Origin: a bacterium
GTDB lineage: Bacteria; JAHJDO01
Length of the DNA: 7,821 bases
Assembly: GCA_030631525.1 (NCBI GenBank)
Contig: DAOVKY010000027.1
Location: forward strand, 1-7,821
Direction of reading: 5' to 3'
Under the pieces are notes generated by a model. The model saw nothing but the letters and a program-made list of their open reading frames with translations, made no database searches and was not told where the DNA came from. The position numbers and the translations under genes were made by a program. Positions 1 through 5,782 of the stretch are shown here, piece after piece. Every line of letters begins with the position of its first letter. Position 1 is the stretch's first letter.

Positions 1-1
1 A

Positions 2-118
2 TGTATAAAAGCCCATGGCAACTCTTCTTCTCTGGCTATCAAAAACAGCATTTTGGTAGCTGAGAAATTCGTAAACAACCGTGTTAATGAGCATATAAAA
101 GAGAGGTTAAAGAACTAA
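2..118 (+). CDS. plsX: Phosphate acyltransferase PlsX, C-terminal end only (5' part outside window)
   Basis: Frame 2 is open from the window edge and encodes 38 residues before TAA at 116-118. It reads CIKAHGNSSSLAIKNSILVA and then AEKFVNNRVNEHIKERLKN. This resembles the C-terminal tail of PlsX, where a His-Gly-x-Ser motif is followed by an Ala-rich amphipathic helix and a 'vNexIkerl' ending. PlsX converts acyl-ACP and phosphate into acyl-phosphate, the donor for glycerol-3-phosphate acylation at the membrane. The call rests on this short tail plus position: plsX is the usual gene directly before fabH, and here only 3 bases separate its stop from the fabH ATG. The catalytic core cannot be seen. 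The family call is fairly secure; whether the gene is intact cannot be judged. Confidence 0.82.
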   Translation, partial: CIKAHGNSSSLAIKNSILVAEKFVNNRVNEHIKERLKN

Positions 119-121
119 AAA

Positions 122-1111
122 ATGGAGAATATTAAAGCAGGTATTTTAGGAACTGGTTTTTATGTGCCGGAAAAAATTCTTACAAATGCAGACCTTGAAA
201 AGATGATGGATACTTCCGATGAGTGGATCACAACAAGAACAGGTATAAAGGAGAGACGCATAATTGATGATAAACACACTACCTCTGACCTGGCTATGTT
301 TGCCTCTCAGGAAGCTCTTAAAAATGCCGGAGTGGATGTCAAACAAATAGATTGTATTATTGTTGCCACTATAACTCCTGATATGCCATTTCCTTCCACT
401 GCCTGTATTCTTCAACATAAAATAGGTGCTAAAACTGTGTGCGCATTTGATGTGAATGCAGCATGCTGCGGATTTATTTACGCTTTAACAATGGCAAAAA
501 ATTTTGTTGAAAACAATACATTTCAAAAAGTTTTAGTTGTTGCAGCGGACGCTCTTTCAAGAATTGCGGATTGGACAGATCGTACAACTTGTGTGTTATT
601 TGGAGATGGCGCAGGCGCTGCTGTTATCGGACGCGCTGTGGATAACAGAAGGGTTATTTTGGGGTCATATCTTGGCGCTGACGGTTCCGCATGGGATCTG
701 TTAAATATGCCTGGCGGAGGTTCGCAATTTCCTGCAACACATAAAACAGTAGACAAAAAATTACATTTTCTGAAAATGAATGGAAATGCAGTTTTTAAAC
801 TTGCTGTTAGGGCAATGACAAATGCTGCAGATAAAATACTTGCTGAATGCAATCTAAAAAATGAAGATGTAGACCTTGTTATTCCCCATCAGGCAAACTT
901 GAGAATTATAAACGCTTTAGCGCAAAGACTTAACGCTCCTTTGGAAAAAGTATGGATAAATGTTACAAGATATGGAAACGTCTCAGGCGCTTCTGTACCA
1001 ATAGCAATGGCTGAAGCAGCTGCTTCAGGAAAATTAAAAGATGGACAGATAATACTTCTGGATGCTTTTGGCGCTGGTCTTACATGGGCATCAGCTATTA
1101 TAAGGTGGTAG
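122..1111 (+). CDS. fabH: Beta-ketoacyl-ACP synthase III (FabH)
   Basis: FabH condenses acetyl-CoA (or a branched acyl-CoA) with malonyl-ACP to start type II fatty-acid synthesis in the cytoplasm. The 329 residues match the family's normal length. The N-terminus AGILGTGFYVPEKILTN and the DEWITTRTGIKERR block (about residues 33-46) are typical. The Cys-His-Asn triad is visible as Cys115 (DVNAACCGF), His256 (VIPHQANLRI) and Asn286 (YGNVSGAS). A Gly-rich GDGAGAAV loop lies at 161-168, and the C-terminal LLDAFGAGLTWAS is standard. The ATG at 122 gives the expected N-terminus. A GAGAGG at 101-106 could serve as ribosome binding site, although its spacing is long, so coupling to plsX (3-base gap) is likely. 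A second Cys directly follows the catalytic one, where Ala or Ser is more usual. fabD follows after a single base. Confidence 0.97.
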   Translation: MENIKAGILGTGFYVPEKILTNADLEKMMDTSDEWITTRTGIKERRIIDDKHTTSDLAMFASQEALKNAGVDVKQIDCIIVATITPDMPFPSTACILQHKIGAKTVCAFDVNAACCGFIYALTMAKNFVENNTFQKVLVVAADALSRIADWTDRTTCVLFGDGAGAAVIGRAVDNRRVILGSYLGADGSAWDLLNMPGGGSQFPATHKTVDKKLHFLKMNGNAVFKLAVRAMTNAADKILAECNLKNEDVDLVIPHQANLRIINALAQRLNAPLEKVWINVTRYGNVSGASVPIAMAEAAASGKLKDGQIILLDAFGAGLTWASAIIRW

Positions 1112-1112
1112 A

Positions 1113-2060
1113 ATGAAGAAGATCGCATATGTATTTCCCGGACAAGGTTCCCAATATGTTGGAATGGCAAAAGACTTCTACCATAATTATTCGTGTGCTA
1201 AAGATATTTTTCAATGCGCAAATAAAATTCTCAAATATGATATTGCAAAATTATGTTTTGAAGGCCCTATAGAAAACCTGAGCGCTACAGAGAATTGTCA
1301 ACCGGCAATACTTACAGCGAGTATCGCCTGTTTGGCTGTGCTTGATAAACTTCTTAAAAGAGAATCTGTTTCTTCCGTTGCAGGCCACAGTTTGGGGGAA
1401 TACTCTGCTTTGGTAGCTGCAAATGCATTGGATCTGGAATCCGCATTACTGCTTGTCAAAAAGAGAGGGCTGTTTATACAGGAAGCATCTCAGCAATATC
1501 CGGGAACAATGGCAGCGATTATCGGATTAGATGCAAAACAAGTAAAAAATATTTGCAAGGTCTCCTCTAAATATGGAATTGTACAGATTGCTAATTACAA
1601 TTGTCCCGGGCAAATTGTCATATCAGGTGAACATAAGGCTGTTGATAAAGCAATAGAAGAAGCCATTTCCACAGGAGCACGAAAAACAATCAAACTAGTA
1701 GTGAGCGGTCCATTTCATTCCTGTCTAATGCAATCTGCAGAGAAAAAATTATATAATGAACTGCAAAATTTTAACATTAAAGCTGCAAACATCCCTGTAT
1801 ATGCAAATGTTTCTGCAAGAGCAATAACAGAGCCGGCTGATATAGAAGAAGCTTTAACCAAACAGATGACTAATTCTGTCTTATGGGAAGATTCAATAAA
1901 AACCATGATCTCAGAGGGAATTAGTGTTTTTATCGAAGTAGGGCCTAAAAGAGTATTGTCAGCCCTTATCTCAAGGATTGATAAGAGCATCCAGGTACTT
2001 AACGTAAACAATGAACAAAGCCTGAATAAGACAAAAACCATCCTAAATAGTATGATGTGA
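1113..2060 (+). CDS. fabD: Malonyl-CoA:ACP transacylase (FabD)
   Basis: FabD moves the malonyl group from CoA to acyl carrier protein, supplying the extender unit used by FabH and the elongating synthases. The 315-residue length is normal. The sequence shows the oxyanion-loop motif FPGQGSQYVGM (8-18), the nucleophile elbow GHSLGE with Ser93, Arg118 in KKRGLFIQEA (the residue that pairs with the malonyl carboxylate in this family), and His202 in SGPFHS. A ferredoxin-like small subdomain (about 128-195) includes NYNCPGQIVISG. The C-terminal EVGPKRVLSALI is standard apart from Lys where Gly is common. The ATG lies 1 base after the fabH stop. AAGGTGG at 1102-1108, inside the end of fabH, is a good ribosome binding site, so the two genes are probably translated together. 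No fabG or acpP follows, which is unusual. Confidence 0.97.
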   Translation: MKKIAYVFPGQGSQYVGMAKDFYHNYSCAKDIFQCANKILKYDIAKLCFEGPIENLSATENCQPAILTASIACLAVLDKLLKRESVSSVAGHSLGEYSALVAANALDLESALLLVKKRGLFIQEASQQYPGTMAAIIGLDAKQVKNICKVSSKYGIVQIANYNCPGQIVISGEHKAVDKAIEEAISTGARKTIKLVVSGPFHSCLMQSAEKKLYNELQNFNIKAANIPVYANVSARAITEPADIEEALTKQMTNSVLWEDSIKTMISEGISVFIEVGPKRVLSALISRIDKSIQVLNVNNEQSLNKTKTILNSMM

Positions 2061-2072
2061 GAGGAGAACAAA

Positions 2073-2516
2073 ATGAAGGTTGTTTTAAAACAAGATATTG
2101 ACAAATTAGGGAGCACAGGAGATATAGTAAAGGTTGCAGAAGGCTATGGCAGAAACTATCTATTACCACACGGATTAGCTCTTAAAGCAACTCTTGGTGT
2201 TGAGAAAGTTTCAGAACAGATTAAAAAAGTTAAAGGAAGAAAAATACAGGAGGAAAAAACAGGATTTGAAGAGACAGCAAAAAAACTTTCTAAATTATCT
2301 TTAACAATTCCTGTTCAAGTTGGAGAAGATAAAAAAATGTATGGCTCTGTCACTTCTATTGATATTGCAAGTATGCTGAAGCAAGAAGGGATAGAAATTG
2401 ATAAGAAGAAGATCGTATTAAAAGATCCAATTAAAAAGCTAGGCGTTTTTAATATTCAGATCAAACTTCATCCAGAAGTAACAGCAGAAGTAAAAACATG
2501 GGTGGTAAAGGCATAA
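2073..2516 (+). CDS. rplI: 50S ribosomal protein L9 (bL9)
   Basis: bL9 binds 23S rRNA at the base of the L1 stalk and helps keep the reading frame. The 147 residues have the expected two-domain form. The N-terminal rRNA-binding domain carries the family signature (residues 13-40: G-S-T-G, then VKVAEGYGRNYLLPHGLA). A long charged linker helix (about 41-77, rich in Lys and Glu) follows, then a C-terminal domain containing MYGSVTSIDIA and the typical ending HPEVTAEVKTWVVKA. A strong ribosome binding site, GAGGAG at 2061-2066, sits 6 bases before the ATG. The gene lies 12 bases behind fabD and so probably shares its transcript. rplI is more often grouped with rpsF, ssb and rpsR. Its last codons contain one copy of the TAAAGGCA repeat that brackets the following cassette, so its present C-terminus may have been shortened by that insertion. 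Confidence 0.97.
   Translation: MKVVLKQDIDKLGSTGDIVKVAEGYGRNYLLPHGLALKATLGVEKVSEQIKKVKGRKIQEEKTGFEETAKKLSKLSLTIPVQVGEDKKMYGSVTSIDIASMLKQEGIEIDKKKIVLKDPIKKLGVFNIQIKLHPEVTAEVKTWVVKA
2506..2513 (+). repeat. TAAAGGCA direct repeat, left copy (end of rplI)
   Basis: The 8-base word TAAAGGCA covers the last codons of rplI, 3 bases before its stop is complete. An identical copy lies at 4778-4785, just after the cassette. It could be a target duplication or a microhomology used for insertion. Chance is a real alternative for 8 bases. Confidence 0.4.
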
Positions 2517-2519
2517 TCA

Positions 2520-2600
2520 TCAAAAAAGATATTTGCTATTTCTGCGTTGACCTGAGAAGGTATAAAAGAGAGAGTTGGTGTGGAGGTTGAGAGAAAATGA
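2520..2600 (+). pseudogene. Remnant of an obg 3' end, in frame up to the next gene
   Basis: This is a short, broken copy of the C-terminal coding region of Obg, lying 3 bases after the rplI stop. Positions 2520-2570 align without gaps to 5675-5725 inside the intact obg, with 42 of 51 bases identical, including an exact 18-base match (2528-2545 with 5683-5700). In the matching frame it reads SKKIFAISALT-stop-EGIKER, against SKEIFAISALTGEGVKEL in Obg, so it covers the G5 (SAL) nucleotide-binding motif. The Gly codon GGA has become TGA. Most other differences are synonymous (AAG/AAA, GCA/GCG, CTA/TTG, ACA/ACC), as expected of a sequence that diverged while still under coding constraint. Beyond 2570 similarity fades, but the frame stays open to TGA at 2598-2600, overlapping the ATG of the next gene. 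It is too short to function as a GTPase. Confidence 0.8.
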
Positions 2601-3124
2601 GAACTATTCTCGAAATTATTTGGAATGGTCTGGAAACCAGGAATGTAGCAGTCTTGCTGATTGGGGGACATGCATTGCCGGCTTTTGGTGTCGCCAGACA
2701 AACCGTAGATATAGACTGTTTGATGGTAGATTCCGACTCAAAGGTTCTACATGACATTCTGACGGAAGCTGGCTATAAGGAAACAGATCGAACGAAAAAT
2801 TTTATGCGCTATTCTCATTCGTCTGTTTACCTTATGGATGTTGATGTTATGCTAGTAGATCACGGCACTTTTGATAAAATGTTACGGAGCAGTTCTGTTT
2901 ACCAAATAGGGTCTGTCAGCATGCGCGTTCCATGCCTTGAGCATTTGATAGCCCTTAAACTCCATGCAATCAAGAACAATCCTAAACGGGAACTTAGAGA
3001 TCTTGCTGACATAGTCGAACTGTTACGAAACAACCAAGAAGAAATTGCTAAAGAAAAGCTTGAATCCATTTGTACCAGATATGGTCCCGATGGAATCTAT
3101 GCGAAACTTGAAAGTTATCTTTGA
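2597..3124 (+). CDS. AbiEii/MNT-like nucleotidyltransferase (DNA polymerase beta fold)
   Basis: This 175-residue protein has the minimal nucleotidyltransferase pattern: LLIGGHALPAFG (20-31) with the Gly-Gly pair at 23-24, then R34-x-T36-x-D38-I-D40 with the two metal-binding Asp residues. A third acidic residue in LMDVDVML is probably D83. The C-terminal helical block LKLHAIKNNPKRELRDLADIVELL (120-143) carries the Lys...Arg-Asp-x-x-Asp arrangement common in AbiEii-type proteins. Such enzymes transfer an NMP from NTP to a protein or tRNA; in type IV toxin-antitoxin systems the AbiEii protein is the toxin. The substrate here cannot be told. The start is supported by GGAGG at 2582-2586, 10 bases before the ATG. 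The gene overlaps the next small ORF through TGATG. Hand-counted lines look somewhat richer in G+C than the flanking housekeeping genes, fitting acquired DNA. The family call is good; the function is open. Confidence 0.85.
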   Translation: MRTILEIIWNGLETRNVAVLLIGGHALPAFGVARQTVDIDCLMVDSDSKVLHDILTEAGYKETDRTKNFMRYSHSSVYLMDVDVMLVDHGTFDKMLRSSSVYQIGSVSMRVPCLEHLIALKLHAIKNNPKRELRDLADIVELLRNNQEEIAKEKLESICTRYGPDGIYAKLESYL

Positions 3125-3306
3125 TGGAAAAGCTAAGTCTACCTAAATTTGACATACCTGTTCTCAAAGAAAAACAACTACCACCAGAGATTTTCTACGA
3201 GCAAATTATTAGAAATATTCAATATCTTTATAAATCTGGTCGGTTAGATCGTATCCTTAAGCAGCCTACACGCCGGCCGGTCAACTCTCGCTTTGTTGTG
3301 CGCTGA
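3124..3306 (+). CDS. Small basic protein of unknown function, coupled to the nucleotidyltransferase
   Basis: I do not recognise this 60-residue protein. It begins MEKLSLPKFDIPVLKEKQLP, continues with a predicted helical centre (EIFYEQIIRNIQYLYKSGRL, about 23-42), and ends in a strongly basic tail (RILKQPTRRPVNSRFVVR). There is no signal peptide, membrane segment or Cys/His metal cluster. The ATG at 3124 shares a base with the TGA of the preceding gene (TGATG), the usual layout for translational re-initiation; a TTG one codon earlier is a less likely start. The tight overlap suggests a partner of the nucleotidyltransferase, possibly a small antitoxin, inhibitor or adaptor. This is inference from position and size, with no recognised antitoxin domain. 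It is less certain than the other genes because of its length, but overlap and orientation favour a real gene. Confidence 0.6.
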   Translation: MEKLSLPKFDIPVLKEKQLPPEIFYEQIIRNIQYLYKSGRLDRILKQPTRRPVNSRFVVR

Positions 3307-3338
3307 ATTGACTATAAGGTGAAGAGAGAGGTGTAATG
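3307..3338 (+). promoter_or_regulatory. Weak sigma70-like promoter candidate
   Basis: Directly after the small ORF, TTGACT (3308-3313) is followed after 18 bases by TGTAAT (3332-3337). The -35 box differs from TTGACA by one base and the -10 box from TATAAT by one, with acceptable spacing. The word ATTGACTA recurs at 3359-3366, inside the stronger promoter 52 bases downstream. In an A+T-rich gap such matches occur by chance, so this is a tentative call. Confidence 0.3.
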
Positions 3339-3359
3339 ACCAAATTTGGATAATAGGTA

Positions 3360-3387
3360 TTGACTAAATTAAGTTTCTGGCTATAAT
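3360..3387 (+). promoter_or_regulatory. Near-consensus sigma70 promoter overlapping the start of the ATPase gene
   Basis: TTGACT (3360-3365), a 16-base spacer and a perfect TATAAT (3382-3387) form a sigma70-type promoter one base away from consensus. The -10 box contains the first two bases of the ATG at 3386. Transcription would therefore start near 3394, leaving that ATG outside the mRNA and placing the in-frame ATG at 3395 at or next to the 5' end. This would give the ATPase gene expression independent of the operon upstream. Confidence 0.5.
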
Positions 3388-4780
3388 GCAGATTATGGAT
3401 AGTCGTTTTTTGTCGCACAACATGCACTTGGAAAGCGTGAAACTGTTTTCTTCGAATGACCCGCATTTAAGGCGCTTACAAACTCAGCCTCTGGTACATA
3501 CAAGTTCTCTGATTCAGGAACTACCTAGAAACGAACCTGGGATATACACAATCGGCGGAGGTCGACAAGTGGGTAAAAGCACCCTGCTTAAACAATGGAT
3601 GCTTACGCTGCTTCACGAAGGAGTTAATCCACAGCATATAGCCTTTTTGACAGGAGAACTAATTGATGACCATCATGTAGTGGTAAGACTGGTTCAGGAT
3701 ATTCTATCGCATAAGTCATCTGACGCGCCTTTTTATTTAATTCTTGATGAAGTAACCTATATTCGCGAATGGGATAAAGCTGTCAAATTTCTGGCTGATG
3801 CAGGTTTTATGGAAGGCGTTATTCTTATTGTAACAGGATCTGATTTAATTCTTATTAGGGAGGCCCGTACGCGTTTTCCAGGTCGGCGCGGCAAAGCGGA
3901 TAAGGTAAATTTTCATTTGCGTCCACTGAGCTATTCTGAAACGCTGCGTCTCAAGAAAACTCTAACAAATACACAGATAGAAGAAATCATTATTTCGGGA
4001 ACAAATCCATCAGAAGAGATATTGCGGATTCTTTATGAAGAATTTAAAAACTTTCTTATACATGGAGGATATCTAACCGCTATTAATGATATGGCCATGG
4101 AAAAGCGTATTTTACCGGCAACCTTTTCAATCTATTCCGACTGGATCAGAGGACATATGGTCAAACGAGGGAAAAAAGAACATTTTCTACATGAGATTCT
4201 CAGCGCAATTATAAAGCAATATGGTAGTCAAACAACCTGGCATTCGCTTTCCAGTCAACTTAGCATTGATCATCACCGTACGATTGCAGACTATGTAGAA
4301 ACTTTAGTATCCATGGATGCAGTATTTATTCAACAGGCTATTCTTGAAAACAAATTGACTGCTGCGCCCAAAAAGGCTCGCAAAGTAATATTTACCGATC
4401 CATTCATCTTTCATGCTGTACGAAGCTGGCTCCAGCAGGTACAGTGTCCATTTAAAGACCAAGTTCTTTTTGCTGTTAATGATCCGCATTTGGCAGGAAA
4501 GCTGGTGGAAGGAGTGGTTACTGCCAACTACAGCCGCAAATATCCCACTTTTTATATTAAGGCTGAGGGAGAAGTTGATATTGCATACATATATGACAAG
4601 CGTTTTTTTCCCGTTGAGGTGAAGTGGACAGGTCAGCTTCGGCCAAAGGATTTGAAACAGATACAGAAATACCCAAACAGCCGAATAGTAGCAAAGACAC
4701 AACATGCCTATAATATAGGTCATACTCCTGTAGAACCGCTCCCTCTGGCATTATTGCGGCTTGATGGTATTTTAAAATAA
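3386..4780 (+). CDS. AAA_14/DUF4143-type ATPase with PD-(D/E)XK-like C-terminus (COG1373-like)
   Basis: This is a 464-residue predicted P-loop ATPase. The Walker A motif is GGRQVGKST (58-66), Walker B is FYLILDEV with Asp121-Glu122, and a sensor-1-like strand LIVTGSD lies at 147-153. The block GRRGKADKVNFHLRPLSYSE (167-186) matches the 'GR...l.PLSF.E' step typical of these ATPases. A helical, winged-helix-like middle (about 215-345) follows. The C-terminal domain shows GEVDIAYI (395-402) and FFPVEVKW (408-415); Asp398 and Glu411-x-Lys413 fit a PD-(D/E)XK nuclease-like core. Such proteins are widespread in bacteria and archaea, often on variable DNA, and their role is poorly known; nuclease activity is not assured. 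Start choice is uncertain: ATG 3386 has no ribosome binding site and overlaps a -10 box, so ATG 3395 or 3422 may be used. The P-loop is unaffected by the choice. obg follows after 15 bases. Confidence 0.88.
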   Translation: MQIMDSRFLSHNMHLESVKLFSSNDPHLRRLQTQPLVHTSSLIQELPRNEPGIYTIGGGRQVGKSTLLKQWMLTLLHEGVNPQHIAFLTGELIDDHHVVVRLVQDILSHKSSDAPFYLILDEVTYIREWDKAVKFLADAGFMEGVILIVTGSDLILIREARTRFPGRRGKADKVNFHLRPLSYSETLRLKKTLTNTQIEEIIISGTNPSEEILRILYEEFKNFLIHGGYLTAINDMAMEKRILPATFSIYSDWIRGHMVKRGKKEHFLHEILSAIIKQYGSQTTWHSLSSQLSIDHHRTIADYVETLVSMDAVFIQQAILENKLTAAPKKARKVIFTDPFIFHAVRSWLQQVQCPFKDQVLFAVNDPHLAGKLVEGVVTANYSRKYPTFYIKAEGEVDIAYIYDKRFFPVEVKWTGQLRPKDLKQIQKYPNSRIVAKTQHAYNIGHTPVEPLPLALLRLDGILK

Positions 4781-4785
4781 AGGCA
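4778..4785 (+). repeat. TAAAGGCA direct repeat, right copy (between ATPase and obg)
   Basis: This copy begins with the TAA stop of the ATPase gene and ends in the obg leader. Joining it to the left copy keeps the rplI frame open: the protein would continue after VVKA with EEFYVY and stop at TGA 4804-4806, overlapping the obg start by 11 bases. That is a compact arrangement like the others in this operon. Confidence 0.4.
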
Positions 4786-4795
4786 GAAGAGTTTT

Positions 4796-5782
4796 ATGTT
4801 TATTGACGATGTTACTATACATGTAAAAGCAGGAGACGGTGGCAATGGATGCGTAAGCTTCCGCAGGGAAAAACACGTTCCCAAAGGCGGCCCTGATGGG
4901 GGAGATGGCGGAAAAGGCGGAGACATCATTATTGAAGCTGTCCCACATCAAAGAACCCTTATCAATTTTCTTCATAGAAAACACATCAAAGCCAAACATG
5001 GCCAACATGGCAAAGGCAAAAAAATGTTTGGCAGGAACAGTCCTGATATTGTATTAGAAGTTCCTGTCGGAACGGTCATAAAAGAGAATGAGCAAACCAT
5101 AGCAGATCTATGTTATCAGGGTAACAGGATCATAGCTGCGCACGGTGGAAGAGGAGGAAAAGGAAATGCCAAATTTGCTACATCTACTAAACGTGCTCCG
5201 CGAATCGCAGAAGAAGGCAAAGAAGGCGAAGAAAAGGATATTAGATTAGAGCTGCGCCTGATCGCTGATGTCGGGCTGGTTGGATATCCAAACTCAGGAA
5301 AATCCACTTTGCTCTCGCGCATATCACATGCCAGACCTAAAATAGCTGATTATCCATTTACTACTACAGAGCCGCTTTTAGGAGTTATAAAAGTACATGA
5401 CTCATCCTTTGTAGCTGCTGACATCCCAGGATTGATAGAAGGCGCACACAATGGAAAAGGTATGGGAAACAAGTTTTTGGCTCATATAAGCAGAACAAAA
5501 ATCCTTCTGCATCTTATTGACATGTCTGATAAAAACTCATATTCAAAATTTAATGTTATTAATAAGGAATTATCTCTATATAATTTAGGTAATCGAGCCC
5601 AAATAATAGTTGCTAATAAGATGGACATAATTACTGCGCAAACCAACCTTAAAGATTTGAGAAAAAAGTTGCATTCAAAGGAGATATTTGCTATTTCTGC
5701 ACTAACAGGAGAAGGTGTGAAAGAGCTAATCTATTATGTTGATAAATTGCTGAACAGTGAAGAGAGACAAAACTATGAATAG
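4796..5782 (+). CDS. obg: Obg/CgtA GTPase
   Basis: Obg is an essential slow GTPase that acts in late assembly of the 50S subunit and in stress signalling. The 328 residues show the Gly-rich Obg domain (1 to about 157), with GDGGNGCVSFRREK (13-26), GGPDGGDGGKGGD (31-43) and GGRGGKGNAKFATST (117-131), followed by the GTPase domain. Its motifs are G1 GYPNSGKST (163-171), G2 FTTTEP (188-193), G3 DIPGLIEGA (209-217), G4 NKMD (274-277) and G5 SAL (301-303). The protein ends shortly after the G domain and so lacks the variable OCT domain found in some Obg proteins. AGAAGAG at 4785-4791 is a plausible ribosome binding site. Its stop overlaps the proB start by 8 bases. Its 3' part is the match for the remnant at 2520-2570. 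Obg-proB adjacency is known in several bacterial groups. Confidence 0.97.
   Translation: MFIDDVTIHVKAGDGGNGCVSFRREKHVPKGGPDGGDGGKGGDIIIEAVPHQRTLINFLHRKHIKAKHGQHGKGKKMFGRNSPDIVLEVPVGTVIKENEQTIADLCYQGNRIIAAHGGRGGKGNAKFATSTKRAPRIAEEGKEGEEKDIRLELRLIADVGLVGYPNSGKSTLLSRISHARPKIADYPFTTTEPLLGVIKVHDSSFVAADIPGLIEGAHNGKGMGNKFLAHISRTKILLHLIDMSDKNSYSKFNVINKELSLYNLGNRAQIIVANKMDIITAQTNLKDLRKKLHSKEIFAISALTGEGVKELIYYVDKLLNSEERQNYE

Noticed and set aside
1715..2116. Reverse-strand open frame of 133 codons across the end of fabD and start of rplI
   Set aside because: It is antisense to two clear genes and has no recognisable motif; it is a shadow of their codon pattern.
2547..2566. TTGACC followed by TATAAA upstream of the nucleotidyltransferase gene, as a promoter
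   Set aside because: Only 8 bases separate the boxes, far below the 16-18 needed, and both lie in the obg-derived sequence, which explains them.
3121..3123. TTG as start of the small ORF
   Set aside because: The ATG at 3124 directly follows, overlaps the previous stop as TGATG, and is the more usual start.
4413..4622. Forward open frame of 69 codons inside the ATPase gene
   Set aside because: It is out of frame within the conserved C-terminal domain and shows no motif or ribosome binding site that stands out.
4781..4795. Terminator between the cassette and obg
   Set aside because: The 15-base gap holds no hairpin or T-run of the needed length, so read-through into obg is expected.
4861..4935. 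GGCGG-rich stretch as a tandem repeat or regulatory element
   Set aside because: It encodes the Gly-rich Obg domain and is explained by protein sequence.
5757..5774. GTG 5757 as start of proB
   Set aside because: ATG 5775 has a better-placed ribosome binding site (GAAGAGAG) and gives the normal family N-terminus.
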